Origin: Labrys wisconsinensis
GTDB taxonomy: Bacteria > Pseudomonadota > Alphaproteobacteria > Rhizobiales > Labraceae
Direction of reading: 5' to 3'
Length of the DNA stretch: 64,000 nucleotides
Assembly: GCF_030814995.1 (NCBI RefSeq)
Contig: NZ_JAUSVX010000019.1
Span: 62,001 to 126,000, forward strand
Positions 44,131 to 52,860 of this stretch are shown here, one piece after another; positions within the stretch are counted from its first letter, which is position 1; each line of letters starts with the position of its first letter. Position numbers and translations under genes: made by a program. Below the pieces are notes generated by a model. The model was given only the letters and a program-made list of their open reading frames with translations. It was not told the origin of the DNA and did not search any database.

Positions 44131-46557
44131 TCAGCTCGCACGCAGCACGGCGCCGATGCGCCCGCCCATCGGCACGACCGCCCCGACATCCTGCTCGATC
44201 GCGCCGAGCCGGCCGGCGACCGGCGCTTCGATCTCGACCACCGCCTTGTCGGTCTCGATCTCGGCCACCACCTCGCCCGCCGCCACGGCCTCGCCCGGCG
44301 CCTTCAGCCAGCGCACGACCTTGCCCTCGCTGACCGTCAGGTCGCCGAACGGCATGGTGATCGCTTCCCCCTCCCCTGCGACGCGCGGCCCGGCCGCGGC
44401 CGGCGCCTCCGCCGGCTTCGGCGCCGGGGGCGCTGCAGGCGCTTCCATCGACCGGGCGCCGATGCTGCGCCAGTGCCGCGACACCGGCGGGCGGCCGGCG
44501 ATCACCCCGCGCGCCGCCGCGGCGATGCGGGGGGCATCGACGATCATCGCCCGCTCCAGCGCCGGCGCCAGCGGGTGCGACATCGCCTCGGTGTGGACGC
44601 GGCCGGCCGGCGCATCGAGCTCGTCGAAGGCGAGCTCGGTGATGGCCTGGGCGATCTCGGCGCCGACACCGAAGGCACCATAGCCTTCGTCGGCGACCAG
44701 CAGGCGGTGCGTGCGCGCCACGCTCGCCGCCACGGTGCCGACGTCCAGCGGCATGATGGTGCGCAGGTCGATCACCTCCGCCTCGATGCCTTCGGAGGCC
44801 AGGACCTCGGCCGCCTCCAGGGCGCGATGGACGATCTGGCCGGCGGCGACGATGGTGATGTCCCGGCCCGGCCGGGCGATGCGCGCCACGCCGAAGGGCA
44901 CGAGGTGCTCGCCGGCCGGCACCTCGCCCTTGCTGGCGAACAAGGCCTTCGGCTCCAGCATCATCACGGGATCGCCGGCCCGCAGCGCCGTCTTCATCAG
45001 GCCCTTGGCGTCGGCCGGGGTCGAGGGCATGCAGACGATGAGGCCCGGGATATGGGCCCAGACCGGATGGTAGGTGCCGCTATGGTGCGGCCCGGCGCTG
45101 CGCACGGTGCCGGCGCCGACGCGCACCACCATGGGCGCGTTCATCTGGCCGTTCGACATGTAACGCAGCTTCGAGGCCTGCAGCACGATCTGCCCCGCCG
45201 CCTCGAACATGAAATCGGCGAACATGAGGTCGGCGATGGCGCGCACCCCGGTCGCCGCGGCCCCGACCGCCGCGCCGGTGAAGCCCTGCTCGGAGATCGG
45301 CGTGTCGATCATCCGGCTCGCGCCGAACTCGTGCCACAGGCCCTTGGTGTGGGCGAAGGTGCCGCCCCTCTCGCCCGTGCCCTCGCCGAAATAGACGAGG
45401 TGGGGATTGCGCCGCATCTCCTCGGCGATGCCGTCGCGGACAGCGTCGAGCCAGCTCTGGGTCGCTGTCGCGCCGGGCGCCGGCTGGACCAGCGCGTCGG
45501 CGGGGTTGAGCGGCTCGGCATAGACGTGCTCGGCGACGCTCGCCGGATCGGGCTCCGGCGCGCTGCGGGCAAAGTCGAGCGCGTGCTGGACGATGCCGTC
45601 CACCCGCGCCTCGATGGCCTCGAGCTCGTCGGCCGAAGCGGCCTCGAAATCCTCCAGAAGCCGGCTGCGGAAGGTCTTGACCGGGTCTCTCGCCGCCCAG
45701 GCGTCGACCTCGGCCTGGGTGCGGTAGGTGCCCGTCACGGGATCGCCCTCGTGATGGCCGACCGTGCGGTAGGTCTTGGCCTCGATCAGCGTCGGCCCCA
45801 GGCCGGCACGGGCGCGGGCGACCGCCGCGCCCGCCGCCTCGAACACCGCGATCACGTCGTTGCCGTCGACCGCCACGCCGGGAATGCCGTAGGCGGCCGC
45901 CTTGGACGCGATCTCGGGATTGAGCGTGGCGGTCGCCAGCGGCGTGGCCGTGGCGTAGAGATTGTTCTCGCACACCAGCACGGCCGGCGCCCGCATGATG
46001 CCGGCGAGGTTGAGCGATTCGTGGAAGCCGCCATGGCTGGTCGCGCCGTCGCCGAAGAACGCCACGCCGATCTCGTCGGTGCCGCGCGTGCGGGCGCCGA
46101 TCCCGACCCCGACGGCATGGCTGATGCCGGCGGCGACGATGCCGTTGGTGCCGAACAGCCCGACGCTGCGGTCGTAGAGATGCATGGTGCCGCCGCGCCC
46201 GCCGCAGCAGCCCGGCCGCTTGCCGTAGAGCTCGGCCATCAGCACGTCGGGCCGCATGCCCTTGGCCAGGGCATGGCCGTGGCCGCGATGGGTCGACGTC
46301 ACCCAGTCGCTCCGCCTGAGATGGGCGCAGACCCCCGCCGCCGTCGCCTCCTGGCCGATATAGAGGTGGAAGAAGCCCGGCGTCTCGCCCTTGCGGCAGG
46401 CGGTCTGGGCGACGCTCTCGAACCGGCGCAGCAGCACCATGGTCTCGTAGAGGCCGATCAGGCGCTCGCGGGTGAGTCCGGCCGGCAGGCGGCGGGACGG
46501 TGCCGCCGACCGGCGCCGGACGGACGGCACGGAGGGGCTGGACTCCTGGACGCTCAT
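44131..46557 (-). CDS. 2-oxoacid dehydrogenase: fused E1alpha, E1beta and lipoyl domain
   Basis: 808 residues. Residues ~25-340 are E1alpha (pyruvate/acetoin/branched-chain type): FHLYIGQEATAAGVCAHLRR and the thiamine diphosphate motif from GDG at 169-171 to NN at 198-199. Residues ~370-700 are E1beta: DTPISEQGFTGAAVGAA, FMFEAAGQIVLQASKLRYMS and GTYHPVWAHIPGLIV. After a Pro/Ala linker, residues ~735-808 form a lipoyl domain with the lipoylated Lys at about 771 in EIETDKAVVEIEAP. It oxidatively decarboxylates a 2-oxo acid and could self-acylate its own lipoyl arm. E1 fusions exist, but moving the lipoyl domain from E2 to E1 is unusual. No E3 gene is seen nearby. Confidence 0.88.
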   Translation of the reverse strand: MSVQESSPSVPSVRRRSAAPSRRLPAGLTRERLIGLYETMVLLRRFESVAQTACRKGETPGFFHLYIGQEATAAGVCAHLRRSDWVTSTHRGHGHALAKGMRPDVLMAELYGKRPGCCGGRGGTMHLYDRSVGLFGTNGIVAAGISHAVGVGIGARTRGTDEIGVAFFGDGATSHGGFHESLNLAGIMRAPAVLVCENNLYATATPLATATLNPEIASKAAAYGIPGVAVDGNDVIAVFEAAGAAVARARAGLGPTLIEAKTYRTVGHHEGDPVTGTYRTQAEVDAWAARDPVKTFRSRLLEDFEAASADELEAIEARVDGIVQHALDFARSAPEPDPASVAEHVYAEPLNPADALVQPAPGATATQSWLDAVRDGIAEEMRRNPHLVYFGEGTGERGGTFAHTKGLWHEFGASRMIDTPISEQGFTGAAVGAAATGVRAIADLMFADFMFEAAGQIVLQASKLRYMSNGQMNAPMVVRVGAGTVRSAGPHHSGTYHPVWAHIPGLIVCMPSTPADAKGLMKTALRAGDPVMMLEPKALFASKGEVPAGEHLVPFGVARIARPGRDITIVAAGQIVHRALEAAEVLASEGIEAEVIDLRTIMPLDVGTVAASVARTHRLLVADEGYGAFGVGAEIAQAITELAFDELDAPAGRVHTEAMSHPLAPALERAMIVDAPRIAAAARGVIAGRPPVSRHWRSIGARSMEAPAAPPAPKPAEAPAAAGPRVAGEGEAITMPFGDLTVSEGKVVRWLKAPGEAVAAGEVVAEIETDKAVVEIEAPVAGRLGAIEQDVGAVVPMGGRIGAVLRAS

Positions 46558-46579
46558 GTCTTCTCCCCTGACGCAAGGC

Positions 46580-46598
46580 GCTATGATTATAATAGCAT
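46580..46598 (-). promoter_or_regulatory. AT-rich motif ATRCTATTATAATC, copy 3
   Basis: On the minus strand ATGCTATTATAATCATAGC, preceded by ATC just as in copy 1. It sits 23 bp before the E1 fusion start (leftward) and 57 bp before the degenerate dehydrogenase gene (rightward), so it can control both divergent units. Confidence 0.6.
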
Positions 46599-46654
46599 GA
46601 TGTTATGATACGGGGCGGCGGCATGCAAAAGAAAACCGCGGCGGGGAGGATGCC

Positions 46655-47260
46655 ATGAGGATCGATCTCGACGGGCGCAGCGCCGCCATCATCGGCCGGG
46701 AGACGGCCGTGATCCGGGCCGCGGCCGCGGCGCTGGCGGCGAACGGCGCCGCGACCCGCCACCACGACCTCGCCGCCGGAATGCCGGCTCCGCCCGACGT
46801 GCTCGTGGTCGGGCATGCGCTCGAGCCCGAGGCCGCGCCCGACGATCACCGGGCGCTGATCTCGGCCACCGACCGGCTGGGCGAAGCCATGGCCGAGCGC
46901 GGCAGCGGCCGGGTCATCGTGCTGACCACGGCCATGGGCCTGCTGCCGGCGCGCCGGCACGGCGCGCATGCCGTCGCCGCCGCGGCGGTGGTGGCGGCGA
47001 TGCGCGGGCTCGCCATGCGCCTCGGCCCGAGCCTGCAGGTGAACGCGGTCGGCGCCGGCGCCATCGCCGGCGAGGCCGAGGCGTCGCTGGCCGCGGGCAG
47101 CGAGGCCATGCTGAGCCACGTCGCGCTCGGCCAGCCGGGCACCATCGCCGACATCGTCAACGCGGTGCTGTTCCTCGCCGACCCGATGAACAGCTACATG
47201 ACCGGCCAGCTCCTGGTCGTGGACGGCGGCTGGAGCGCCGGCTATGGCCGCAATTTCTGA
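46655..47260 (+). CDS. Degenerate short-chain dehydrogenase-like protein
   Basis: 201 residues, shorter than the 250 usual for SDRs. The C-terminus is clearly SDR (VALGQPGTIADIVNAVLFLA, then GQLLVVDGGWSAGYG). The nucleotide-binding TGxxxGxG is replaced by IIGRETAV, NNAG is absent (VVGHALEPE), and the YxxxK site has become HAVAAAAVV. The frame is open with a good ribosome site (GGGGAGGATGCC), so it is expressed but probably not a dehydrogenase. It resembles the SDR at 42630 in its ends (IDLDG start, WSAGY end) and could be its non-catalytic partner. The epimerase gene overlaps it by 17 bp. Confidence 0.75.
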   Translation: MRIDLDGRSAAIIGRETAVIRAAAAALAANGAATRHHDLAAGMPAPPDVLVVGHALEPEAAPDDHRALISATDRLGEAMAERGSGRVIVLTTAMGLLPARRHGAHAVAAAAVVAAMRGLAMRLGPSLQVNAVGAGAIAGEAEASLAAGSEAMLSHVALGQPGTIADIVNAVLFLADPMNSYMTGQLLVVDGGWSAGYGRNF

Positions 47261-48149
47261 CGGGACTCGGGTCATCCGCCGCGGCCCGCTCTCGGCGGGC
47301 TTCGCGCCCGAGATCGGCGGCAGCCTGGCATTCTTGCGCGTCGACCACGGCGGCGGCGCCGTCGACCTGATGCGCCCGCTCGGCCCGGAGGCGCAGGCGC
47401 GCCGCGATCCGATCGGCGTCGCCATGTTTCCGATGGTGCCCTATGCCAACCGGATCGCCGGCAACAGCTTCCGCTTCGCCGGACGATCCTTCCGCTTCGA
47501 ACCGAACAATCCGCCGGAACGCTTCAACGTGCACGGCACGGGGTGGCGACGCCCGTGGCAGGTCACCGAGAGCGGCACGGACGCCATCCGCCTGACGCTC
47601 GCCGTCACCGACCCCGCGCTCTACAGCTACGAAGCGAGCCAGACCTTCACCCTCGACGCGGCGGGTCTCGCCGTGGTCACGGCGGTCGTCAACCGCGGCG
47701 CCGTGCCGATGCCCTTCGGTCTCGGACAGCATCCCTGGTTTCCGCGTGACCCGGGCGTGACGCTGCGCTTCGCCGCGACGCATTTCTGGCTGGAGGGGCC
47801 GGATGGCGTCCCCAGCGACCGCATCGGCCTGCCGCCCGAGCTCGACTTCGCCGCCGGGCGGGAGCTGCCCGCCGGCTGGCGCAACAACTGCTACGGCGGA
47901 TGGTCGGGCGAGGCCGAAATCGGCTTCCCCGCGCGGGGGCTCGGGCTCCGGATCACGGCCGACCCGGTGTTCGGCCATCTGATGCTCTATGCCGACCCGA
48001 CCAAGCCGTTCTTCTGCCTGGAGCCGCAGAGCCACGCGGCCTGCGCCTTCAACCGCCTCGACGGAACGGAGCCCGATCTCGGGGTGATCGTGCTGCAGCC
48101 CGGCGAAGCCGCGTCGGGAACGCTGCGCTTCGATCCGTTCGTGCTCTGA
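47244..48149 (+). CDS. Aldose 1-epimerase (galactose mutarotase family)
   Basis: 301 residues. Interconverts alpha and beta anomers of free aldoses. Family residues: MVPYANRIAGNSFRFAG with the NR pair, a His in RFNVHGTGWRRPW, the catalytic His in GLGQHPWFPR, and Glu near the end in FCLEPQSHA / VIVLQPGE. Start 47244 lies inside the preceding gene (17-bp overlap), implying coupled expression. It would supply the anomer used by the sugar dehydrogenase of this island. Confidence 0.9.
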   Translation: MAAISDGTRVIRRGPLSAGFAPEIGGSLAFLRVDHGGGAVDLMRPLGPEAQARRDPIGVAMFPMVPYANRIAGNSFRFAGRSFRFEPNNPPERFNVHGTGWRRPWQVTESGTDAIRLTLAVTDPALYSYEASQTFTLDAAGLAVVTAVVNRGAVPMPFGLGQHPWFPRDPGVTLRFAATHFWLEGPDGVPSDRIGLPPELDFAAGRELPAGWRNNCYGGWSGEAEIGFPARGLGLRITADPVFGHLMLYADPTKPFFCLEPQSHAACAFNRLDGTEPDLGVIVLQPGEAASGTLRFDPFVL

Positions 48150-48157
48150 GCCGGGCG

Positions 48158-48940
48158 TCAGAGCAGGCGGGCGGTCATGCCGCCGTCGATGACGAAGCCG
48201 CTGCCGGTGACGAAGGACGCCGCATCCGACAGGAGGAAGGCGATGCCGGCGGCGATCTCGCCGGGATCGGCGATGCGCGCGATGCGGTTGCTGGCGAAGG
48301 AGAGGCCGGCGGCCTCGGCCCCGCCCGCCGCCTCCAGCCCGTCCAGCGTCATCCGCGTCGCCACCGAGCCGACGATCAGCGCGTTCACGCGGATATGGTC
48401 GACGGCATAGTCGAGCGCCATCTGCCGGGAGAGGCCGAGCACCGCCGCCTTCGAGGCGGCATAGGCCGGCACGCCCGGCACCGTTGCCAGCGCATGGACC
48501 GAGGCGATGTTGACGATGCTGCCGCCGCCCGCCCGGCGCAGCAGCGGCAGCGTCGCGCGGCAGATGCGGAAGATTGCGGTGAGGTTGACCGCGATGGTGC
48601 GGTCCCAGTCCTCATCGGCGACGTCCTCCAGGCGACGCCCCGTCTGGTAGATGCCGGCGGCGTTGACCACGCCGTCGAGGCGGCCGAAGGCGGCGAGAGC
48701 CGCGTCGACCGCGGTCCGCACCTGCGCTTCGCGCGTGACGTCGGTCTCGCGGAAGATCAGCGGCGCGCCGGCATGCCGCGCCTGCAGGGCCCGGCCCTCC
48801 TCGGCGTCGAGGCCGACGCCGAAGACGCGGGCGCCGCGCGCCAGGAGGTGCTCGGCGGTGGCGCGGCCGATGCCGGTGGCGGCGCCGGTCACCAGCACCA
48901 CCCGCCCCGCCAGCGCAGCGTCGTTCGAGATCGCCGTCAC
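48158..48940 (-). CDS. Short-chain dehydrogenase/reductase (complete active site)
   Basis: 260 residues with all SDR motifs: TGAATGIGRATAEHL for the cofactor, NAAGIYQT, Ser in NIASVHAL and YAASKAAVLGLSRQM. The C-terminus reads FVTGSGFVIDGGM. Glucose/galactose-1-dehydrogenase-like enzymes belong here, but the substrate is not diagnosable. Its ATG overlaps the stop of the sugar ABC ATPase gene (ATGA), making it the last gene of that transport operon, so it probably oxidises the sugar imported by it. Confidence 0.92.
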   Translation of the reverse strand: MTAISNDAALAGRVVLVTGAATGIGRATAEHLLARGARVFGVGLDAEEGRALQARHAGAPLIFRETDVTREAQVRTAVDAALAAFGRLDGVVNAAGIYQTGRRLEDVADEDWDRTIAVNLTAIFRICRATLPLLRRAGGGSIVNIASVHALATVPGVPAYAASKAAVLGLSRQMALDYAVDHIRVNALIVGSVATRMTLDGLEAAGGAEAAGLSFASNRIARIADPGEIAAGIAFLLSDAASFVTGSGFVIDGGMTARLL

Positions 48941-50508
48941 GGCAACTCCTCCAGTTGCGCCGCCGGCGCGCCGCCGGCCTGGGCCACCGCCACGCTGCGC
49001 AGCACCCGTTCCTCCCCGCCCTCGCCGCGCCGGAATTCGTCGACGATGCGCCCGTCCGCCACCACCAGGCAGCGGTCGCTGAGGCCGATCACCTCCTCGA
49101 GCTCCGAGGCGACCAGGACCAGCCCGACGCCCTTCGCCGCGAGATCGATGATCAGGCGGTAGATCTCGTGCCTCGTGGCGGCGTCCACGCCCTTGGTCGG
49201 CTCGTCCAGCAGGAGGACCCTGGGCCCGCTCATCAGCACGCGGGCGAAGAGCAGCTTCTGCTGGTTGCCGCCGGAGAGGTGGGCGACGGCGGACTGGGGC
49301 GAGCGGGCCTTGACGTTCAGCGCCCGCATGGCGCCCAGCACCGCCCGGCCCTCGCGATCGGCGCGAACCATGCCGTGCACCGCGAGCGGCCCGAGATTGC
49401 CGATGGTGATGTTGGCCCCGACCGGCAGGTTGAACAGCAGCCCGTCATGCTTGCGATCCTCGGTGAGGAGCGCAATGCCGGCCCGACGCGCGTCCCGGGC
49501 GCCGGCGATCGCGAGCCGCCGCCCGTCGAGCGTCACCGTGCCGCTGCTGGGGATGCGGCCGTAGAGGGCGTGCAGGATCTCGGTCCGGCCCGAGCCGAGC
49601 AGGCCGGCCAGGCCGACGATCTCGCCGGGCCGCACGTCGAAGCTGACGCCGCTGACACCGCGGTTCACGCCGAAGCGGCCGGCCACGGTGAGGTCGCGCA
49701 CCGAGAGCAGCGGCGGCCCGTCGGCTGGCGCCGGCCCGCGCTGGGGATAGAGGCGCTGCAGCCGCTGCCCGGACATGGCGTAGATGAAGCGTTCGGCATC
49801 GAAGTCCCCACGCTCCAGCACGGCAGCGACGCGGCCGTCGCGCAGCACGGTGGCGCGGTCGCACAGCGCCATCACCTCCGGCAGCCGATGGGTGATGAAC
49901 ACCATGGTCGCGCCTTGCGCCTTGAGGCAGCGCAGCACGACGAAGAGCCGCTCCACCTCGACGCCGGAGAGCGAGGCGGTCGGCTCGTCGAGCATCAGCA
50001 CGCGGGGGCGAAAGGACAGCGCCCGGGCGATCATCACCAGGTGGCGCTGGGCGGCGGTGAGGCTCGCCACCGGCGCGGCCGGGTCGATGGCCAGGCCCAT
50101 CTCATCGAACAACGCACGGGTCCGCGCCTCGATCAGGCGGCGGTTCACCATCGGGCCGCGACCGAGGCCCATCTGCCCGGCGAAGACGTTCTCCGCCACG
50201 CCGAGCTGCTCCAGCACCTCGATCTCCTGCGGCACGTAGCCGACGCCGCGGGCGCGGGCGTCCGAGGTCGAGGGAAAGCTGGCCGGCTCGCCGTCGACCC
50301 GGATCTCGCCGGCATAGCTGCCGGCGGCATGCACGCCGTTGAGGATCTTCACCAGCGTCGACTTGCCGGCGCCGTTCTGGCCGAGCAGGGCATGGATCTC
50401 GCCCGGCCGCACGGCGAAGTCGACGCCGCGCAACGCCTGCACGCCGGCAAAGCTCTTGACCAGCGCGCGCGTCTCGATCACCGGCGCGGCGGCGAACGCC
50501 TCGATCAT
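48937..50508 (-). CDS. Sugar ABC importer ATPase, two-domain (XylG/MglA-like)
   Basis: 523 residues. The first half has Walker A GQNGAGKST, LNGVHAAGSYAGEIRVDGE (the loop typical of XylG), LTAAQRHLVMIARAL and LMLDEPTAS. The second has GLAGLLGSGRTEILHALYGR and LSGGNQQKLLFARVLM with LLLDEPTKGVD. It works with the receptor and permease genes immediately upstream. Confidence 0.93.
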   Translation of the reverse strand: MIEAFAAAPVIETRALVKSFAGVQALRGVDFAVRPGEIHALLGQNGAGKSTLVKILNGVHAAGSYAGEIRVDGEPASFPSTSDARARGVGYVPQEIEVLEQLGVAENVFAGQMGLGRGPMVNRRLIEARTRALFDEMGLAIDPAAPVASLTAAQRHLVMIARALSFRPRVLMLDEPTASLSGVEVERLFVVLRCLKAQGATMVFITHRLPEVMALCDRATVLRDGRVAAVLERGDFDAERFIYAMSGQRLQRLYPQRGPAPADGPPLLSVRDLTVAGRFGVNRGVSGVSFDVRPGEIVGLAGLLGSGRTEILHALYGRIPSSGTVTLDGRRLAIAGARDARRAGIALLTEDRKHDGLLFNLPVGANITIGNLGPLAVHGMVRADREGRAVLGAMRALNVKARSPQSAVAHLSGGNQQKLLFARVLMSGPRVLLLDEPTKGVDAATRHEIYRLIIDLAAKGVGLVLVASELEEVIGLSDRCLVVADGRIVDEFRRGEGGEERVLRSVAVAQAGGAPAAQLEELP

Positions 50509-50563
50509 CTCCTTCCTCCGCTGATGGGCGGCGCCCCGGGGGCGCCGGCGCGCCGCCGGGCGC

Positions 50564-51526
50564 CTATTGGCCGGCGGCGTCGAGCATCTTGTAATAGGGA
50601 TCGAGGCCGCCGGCCGTGATCACCGAGGCCGGCAGCGGGTTGGCATAGGGCACCGTCTTGCCCTCGGCGAGGTCGTTGGCGAGCTCGGCAGTCCTGGCGG
50701 CCTCCTCGTAGAGCGGCTGGGCGACGACGCCATAGGCGGCGCCGGACTTCACGATGTCGAGGTTCTGGCGGATATAGTCCATGCCGATGATGATCAGCTT
50801 GCGGTCGGCCTTGCGGGCCGCGCCCGACCAGGTCTGCACGCCGTTGCCCGTGGTGGAGAAGGCGGCGGTGACGTCGGGATTGCCCTGGAGCAGGGCCACC
50901 GCCTTGGCCTCCGCGGCGGAGGGCTCGAAACCCTCCATCTGGGTGTCGAGGATGCGGATGCCGGGATATTTCGCCGCCATGGTCTTGCGGAAGGCGTCCG
51001 ACATCACGTTCTCGGTGTCGTTGGAGGCGCCCTGGGTCAGGGCGATCACGCCCTTGCCGCCCATCTCCTTGCCCATGGCGTCCGCCGCATTGGCGCCGGC
51101 CACGGGAATGTCCTCGCCGGTCGCGGCCTTGAGGCCGGGAACGCTGCCCTCCGCCGGCAGCACGTGCCATGTCACCACGGGGAAGCCGTCGCGGCCGAGC
51201 CGGCCGATGAAGGGATAGATCTCCGGCCCCGGCCCGTAGACCGCCACGGCGTCGAACTTGGTGCGCGCCATCGCCGCCTCGGCGAGCGGGATCGAGGCCG
51301 GCACGTCGTAGGTGGTGGCGCTGGGATTGCCGACCACCTCGCACGTGTTCTTCAGCTCCTTGCACCTGGCCAGGAAGCCGGCCTGCATCAGGCGGTGCAC
51401 GGGGTGGTCGCGCATCGGCTGCACCCAGAGGATGTTCTTGCCTTCCGCCAGGCTCGCCTCCGTGGTGGCGGCGAGGCCGCCGGCCGTGAGCGTGCACAGC
51501 AGGGCCGCGGCGAGGGTCTTGCTCAT
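50564..51526 (-). CDS. Sugar ABC importer periplasmic receptor
   Basis: 320 residues, signal peptide MSKTLAAALLCTLTAGGLAA then TTEASLAE. Mature start GKNILWVQPMRDHPVHRLMQ, with FDAVAVYGPGPEIYPFIGRL, GVIALTQGASNDTENV and TAAFSTTGNGVQTWSGAAR, fits the peripla_BP_4 (ribose/galactose-type) fold. I start at 51526, preceded by GGGAGGACGAT. A residue pair Cys in ARCKELKNTCEV is unusual and could form a disulfide. The sugar is unknown. Confidence 0.88.
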   Translation of the reverse strand: MSKTLAAALLCTLTAGGLAATTEASLAEGKNILWVQPMRDHPVHRLMQAGFLARCKELKNTCEVVGNPSATTYDVPASIPLAEAAMARTKFDAVAVYGPGPEIYPFIGRLGRDGFPVVTWHVLPAEGSVPGLKAATGEDIPVAGANAADAMGKEMGGKGVIALTQGASNDTENVMSDAFRKTMAAKYPGIRILDTQMEGFEPSAAEAKAVALLQGNPDVTAAFSTTGNGVQTWSGAARKADRKLIIIGMDYIRQNLDIVKSGAAYGVVAQPLYEEAARTAELANDLAEGKTVPYANPLPASVITAGGLDPYYKMLDAAGQ

Positions 51527-51604
51527 ATCGTCCTCCCTTCGTGGTCCGCCGGCTTTGACGCCGGTCGGCATTGCCTGGCGGTCGGCCGCCCGGATGGAAC
51601 GGCT

Positions 51605-52657
51605 TCAGGATGGCGCGCTGGGCGTCTCGCCCGTCGGCGCTCCGGCGGCGCCGGCGATGAAGAAGCGACGGCGCAGGATGTCGAGGCCGACGGCGAGCAC
51701 CATGATCACGCCCACGGCGATCTGCTGCCAGTTGGCGTTGACGCCGATCACCACCAGGCCGCTGGTCACGACCTGCAGCAGCAGCACGCCGATGAGGCCG
51801 CCGGCCATGGTGCCGGCGCCGCCGAACAGGCTGACGCCGCCGACCACCACGCCGGCAATGACGTTGAGCTCCCAGCCGCTGCCGATCGAGGTGGTGCCGC
51901 TGGCAAGGTCCGCCATCACGAACATGCCGGCGGTCGCCGCCAGCATGCCGATGGCGACGAAGGCGCCGATCTTGTAGCGGGCGGTGTCGATGCCGACGAG
52001 CCGCGCCACTTCCGGGTTGCCGCCGGTCGCGTACATGTTGCGGCCGAGCACGGTGCGCCGCAGCACGACGTCGGCGACCACGGCCGCGACGATGAAGAAG
52101 ACGAAGCTCCAGCCGAGCCCGAAGACGATGTCGGCATAGCCGATGGCGCCGATCACCGGCGGCAGGGGATAGACGGGATAGCCGTTGGTCACCACCTGGA
52201 TCAGGCCCTGGCCGATGAACAGCATGCCGAGCGTCTGGATGAAGGCCGGGATCCTGAGGCGCACCACGACGAGGCCGTTGACCAGCCCGACCAGGCCGCC
52301 GACCGCGAGGCCGCCCACGATCGCCAGCGGCACCGGCAGGGCGAGGGCGGTCATCAGCTTGGCGCTGCACACGGCGGAAAGCCCCGCCACGGCGCCGACG
52401 GAAAGGTCGAACTCGCCGTTCACCAGGAGGATGGTCTGGCCGATGGCGATGATGCCGATGAAGGAGACCACCCGCAGGATGGCGCGGATGTTGCGCTCCG
52501 ACAGGAAGGCCGGCTCGAGCAGGAAGAAGAAGGCGACGACGGCGACCAGCGCCAGCAGCACGCCGACCTCGCCGACGGCCACCAGCCGGGCCAGGCGGTC
52601 GCGCAGCGCCGGCGCCGCGGCACGCAGGCCGGCACTCTCCTCCGCGAGCTGTTCCAT
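51605..52657 (-). CDS. Sugar ABC importer permease (RbsC/XylH-like)
   Basis: 350 residues, the single permease of this importer. IAIGQTILLVNGEFDLSVGA, then LGMLFIGQGLIQVVTNGYPV, then AGVVVGGVSLFGGAGTMAGG are the family blocks. The start at 52657 has AGGAGGAAGCG ahead of it; an ATG at 52732 is poorer. It is the first gene of permease-receptor-ATPase-dehydrogenase, an order in which the permease leads. The AT-rich motif lies 82 bp upstream. Confidence 0.9.
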   Translation of the reverse strand: MEQLAEESAGLRAAAPALRDRLARLVAVGEVGVLLALVAVVAFFFLLEPAFLSERNIRAILRVVSFIGIIAIGQTILLVNGEFDLSVGAVAGLSAVCSAKLMTALALPVPLAIVGGLAVGGLVGLVNGLVVVRLRIPAFIQTLGMLFIGQGLIQVVTNGYPVYPLPPVIGAIGYADIVFGLGWSFVFFIVAAVVADVVLRRTVLGRNMYATGGNPEVARLVGIDTARYKIGAFVAIGMLAATAGMFVMADLASGTTSIGSGWELNVIAGVVVGGVSLFGGAGTMAGGLIGVLLLQVVTSGLVVIGVNANWQQIAVGVIMVLAVGLDILRRRFFIAGAAGAPTGETPSAPS

Positions 52658-52738
52658 CGCTTCCTCCTGCCGCCGAGCGCGTCCATGCGCCTCGATGTCG
52701 GCCGATCCCGAGTCGGACTCGTGATCCCTCAAACTATG

Positions 52739-52757
52739 ATACTATTATAATCTCATC
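52739..52757. promoter_or_regulatory. AT-rich motif ATRCTATTATAATC, copy 4
   Basis: ATACTATTATAATCTCATC lies between the leftward permease gene (start 52657) and the rightward LacI gene (start 52861). It shares 15 of 19 bases with each of the copies at 41597 and 56223. Confidence 0.6.
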
Positions 52758-52860
52758 AACGCCACCCTTGCGTCGCGGCCGGGCCGATGGAAGATGGTGG
52801 GCGGTCGGCGGCGTGCCGGACGCGAGCCGGCACGGCAGCCGCCAGGGAGGCGACGAGGCG

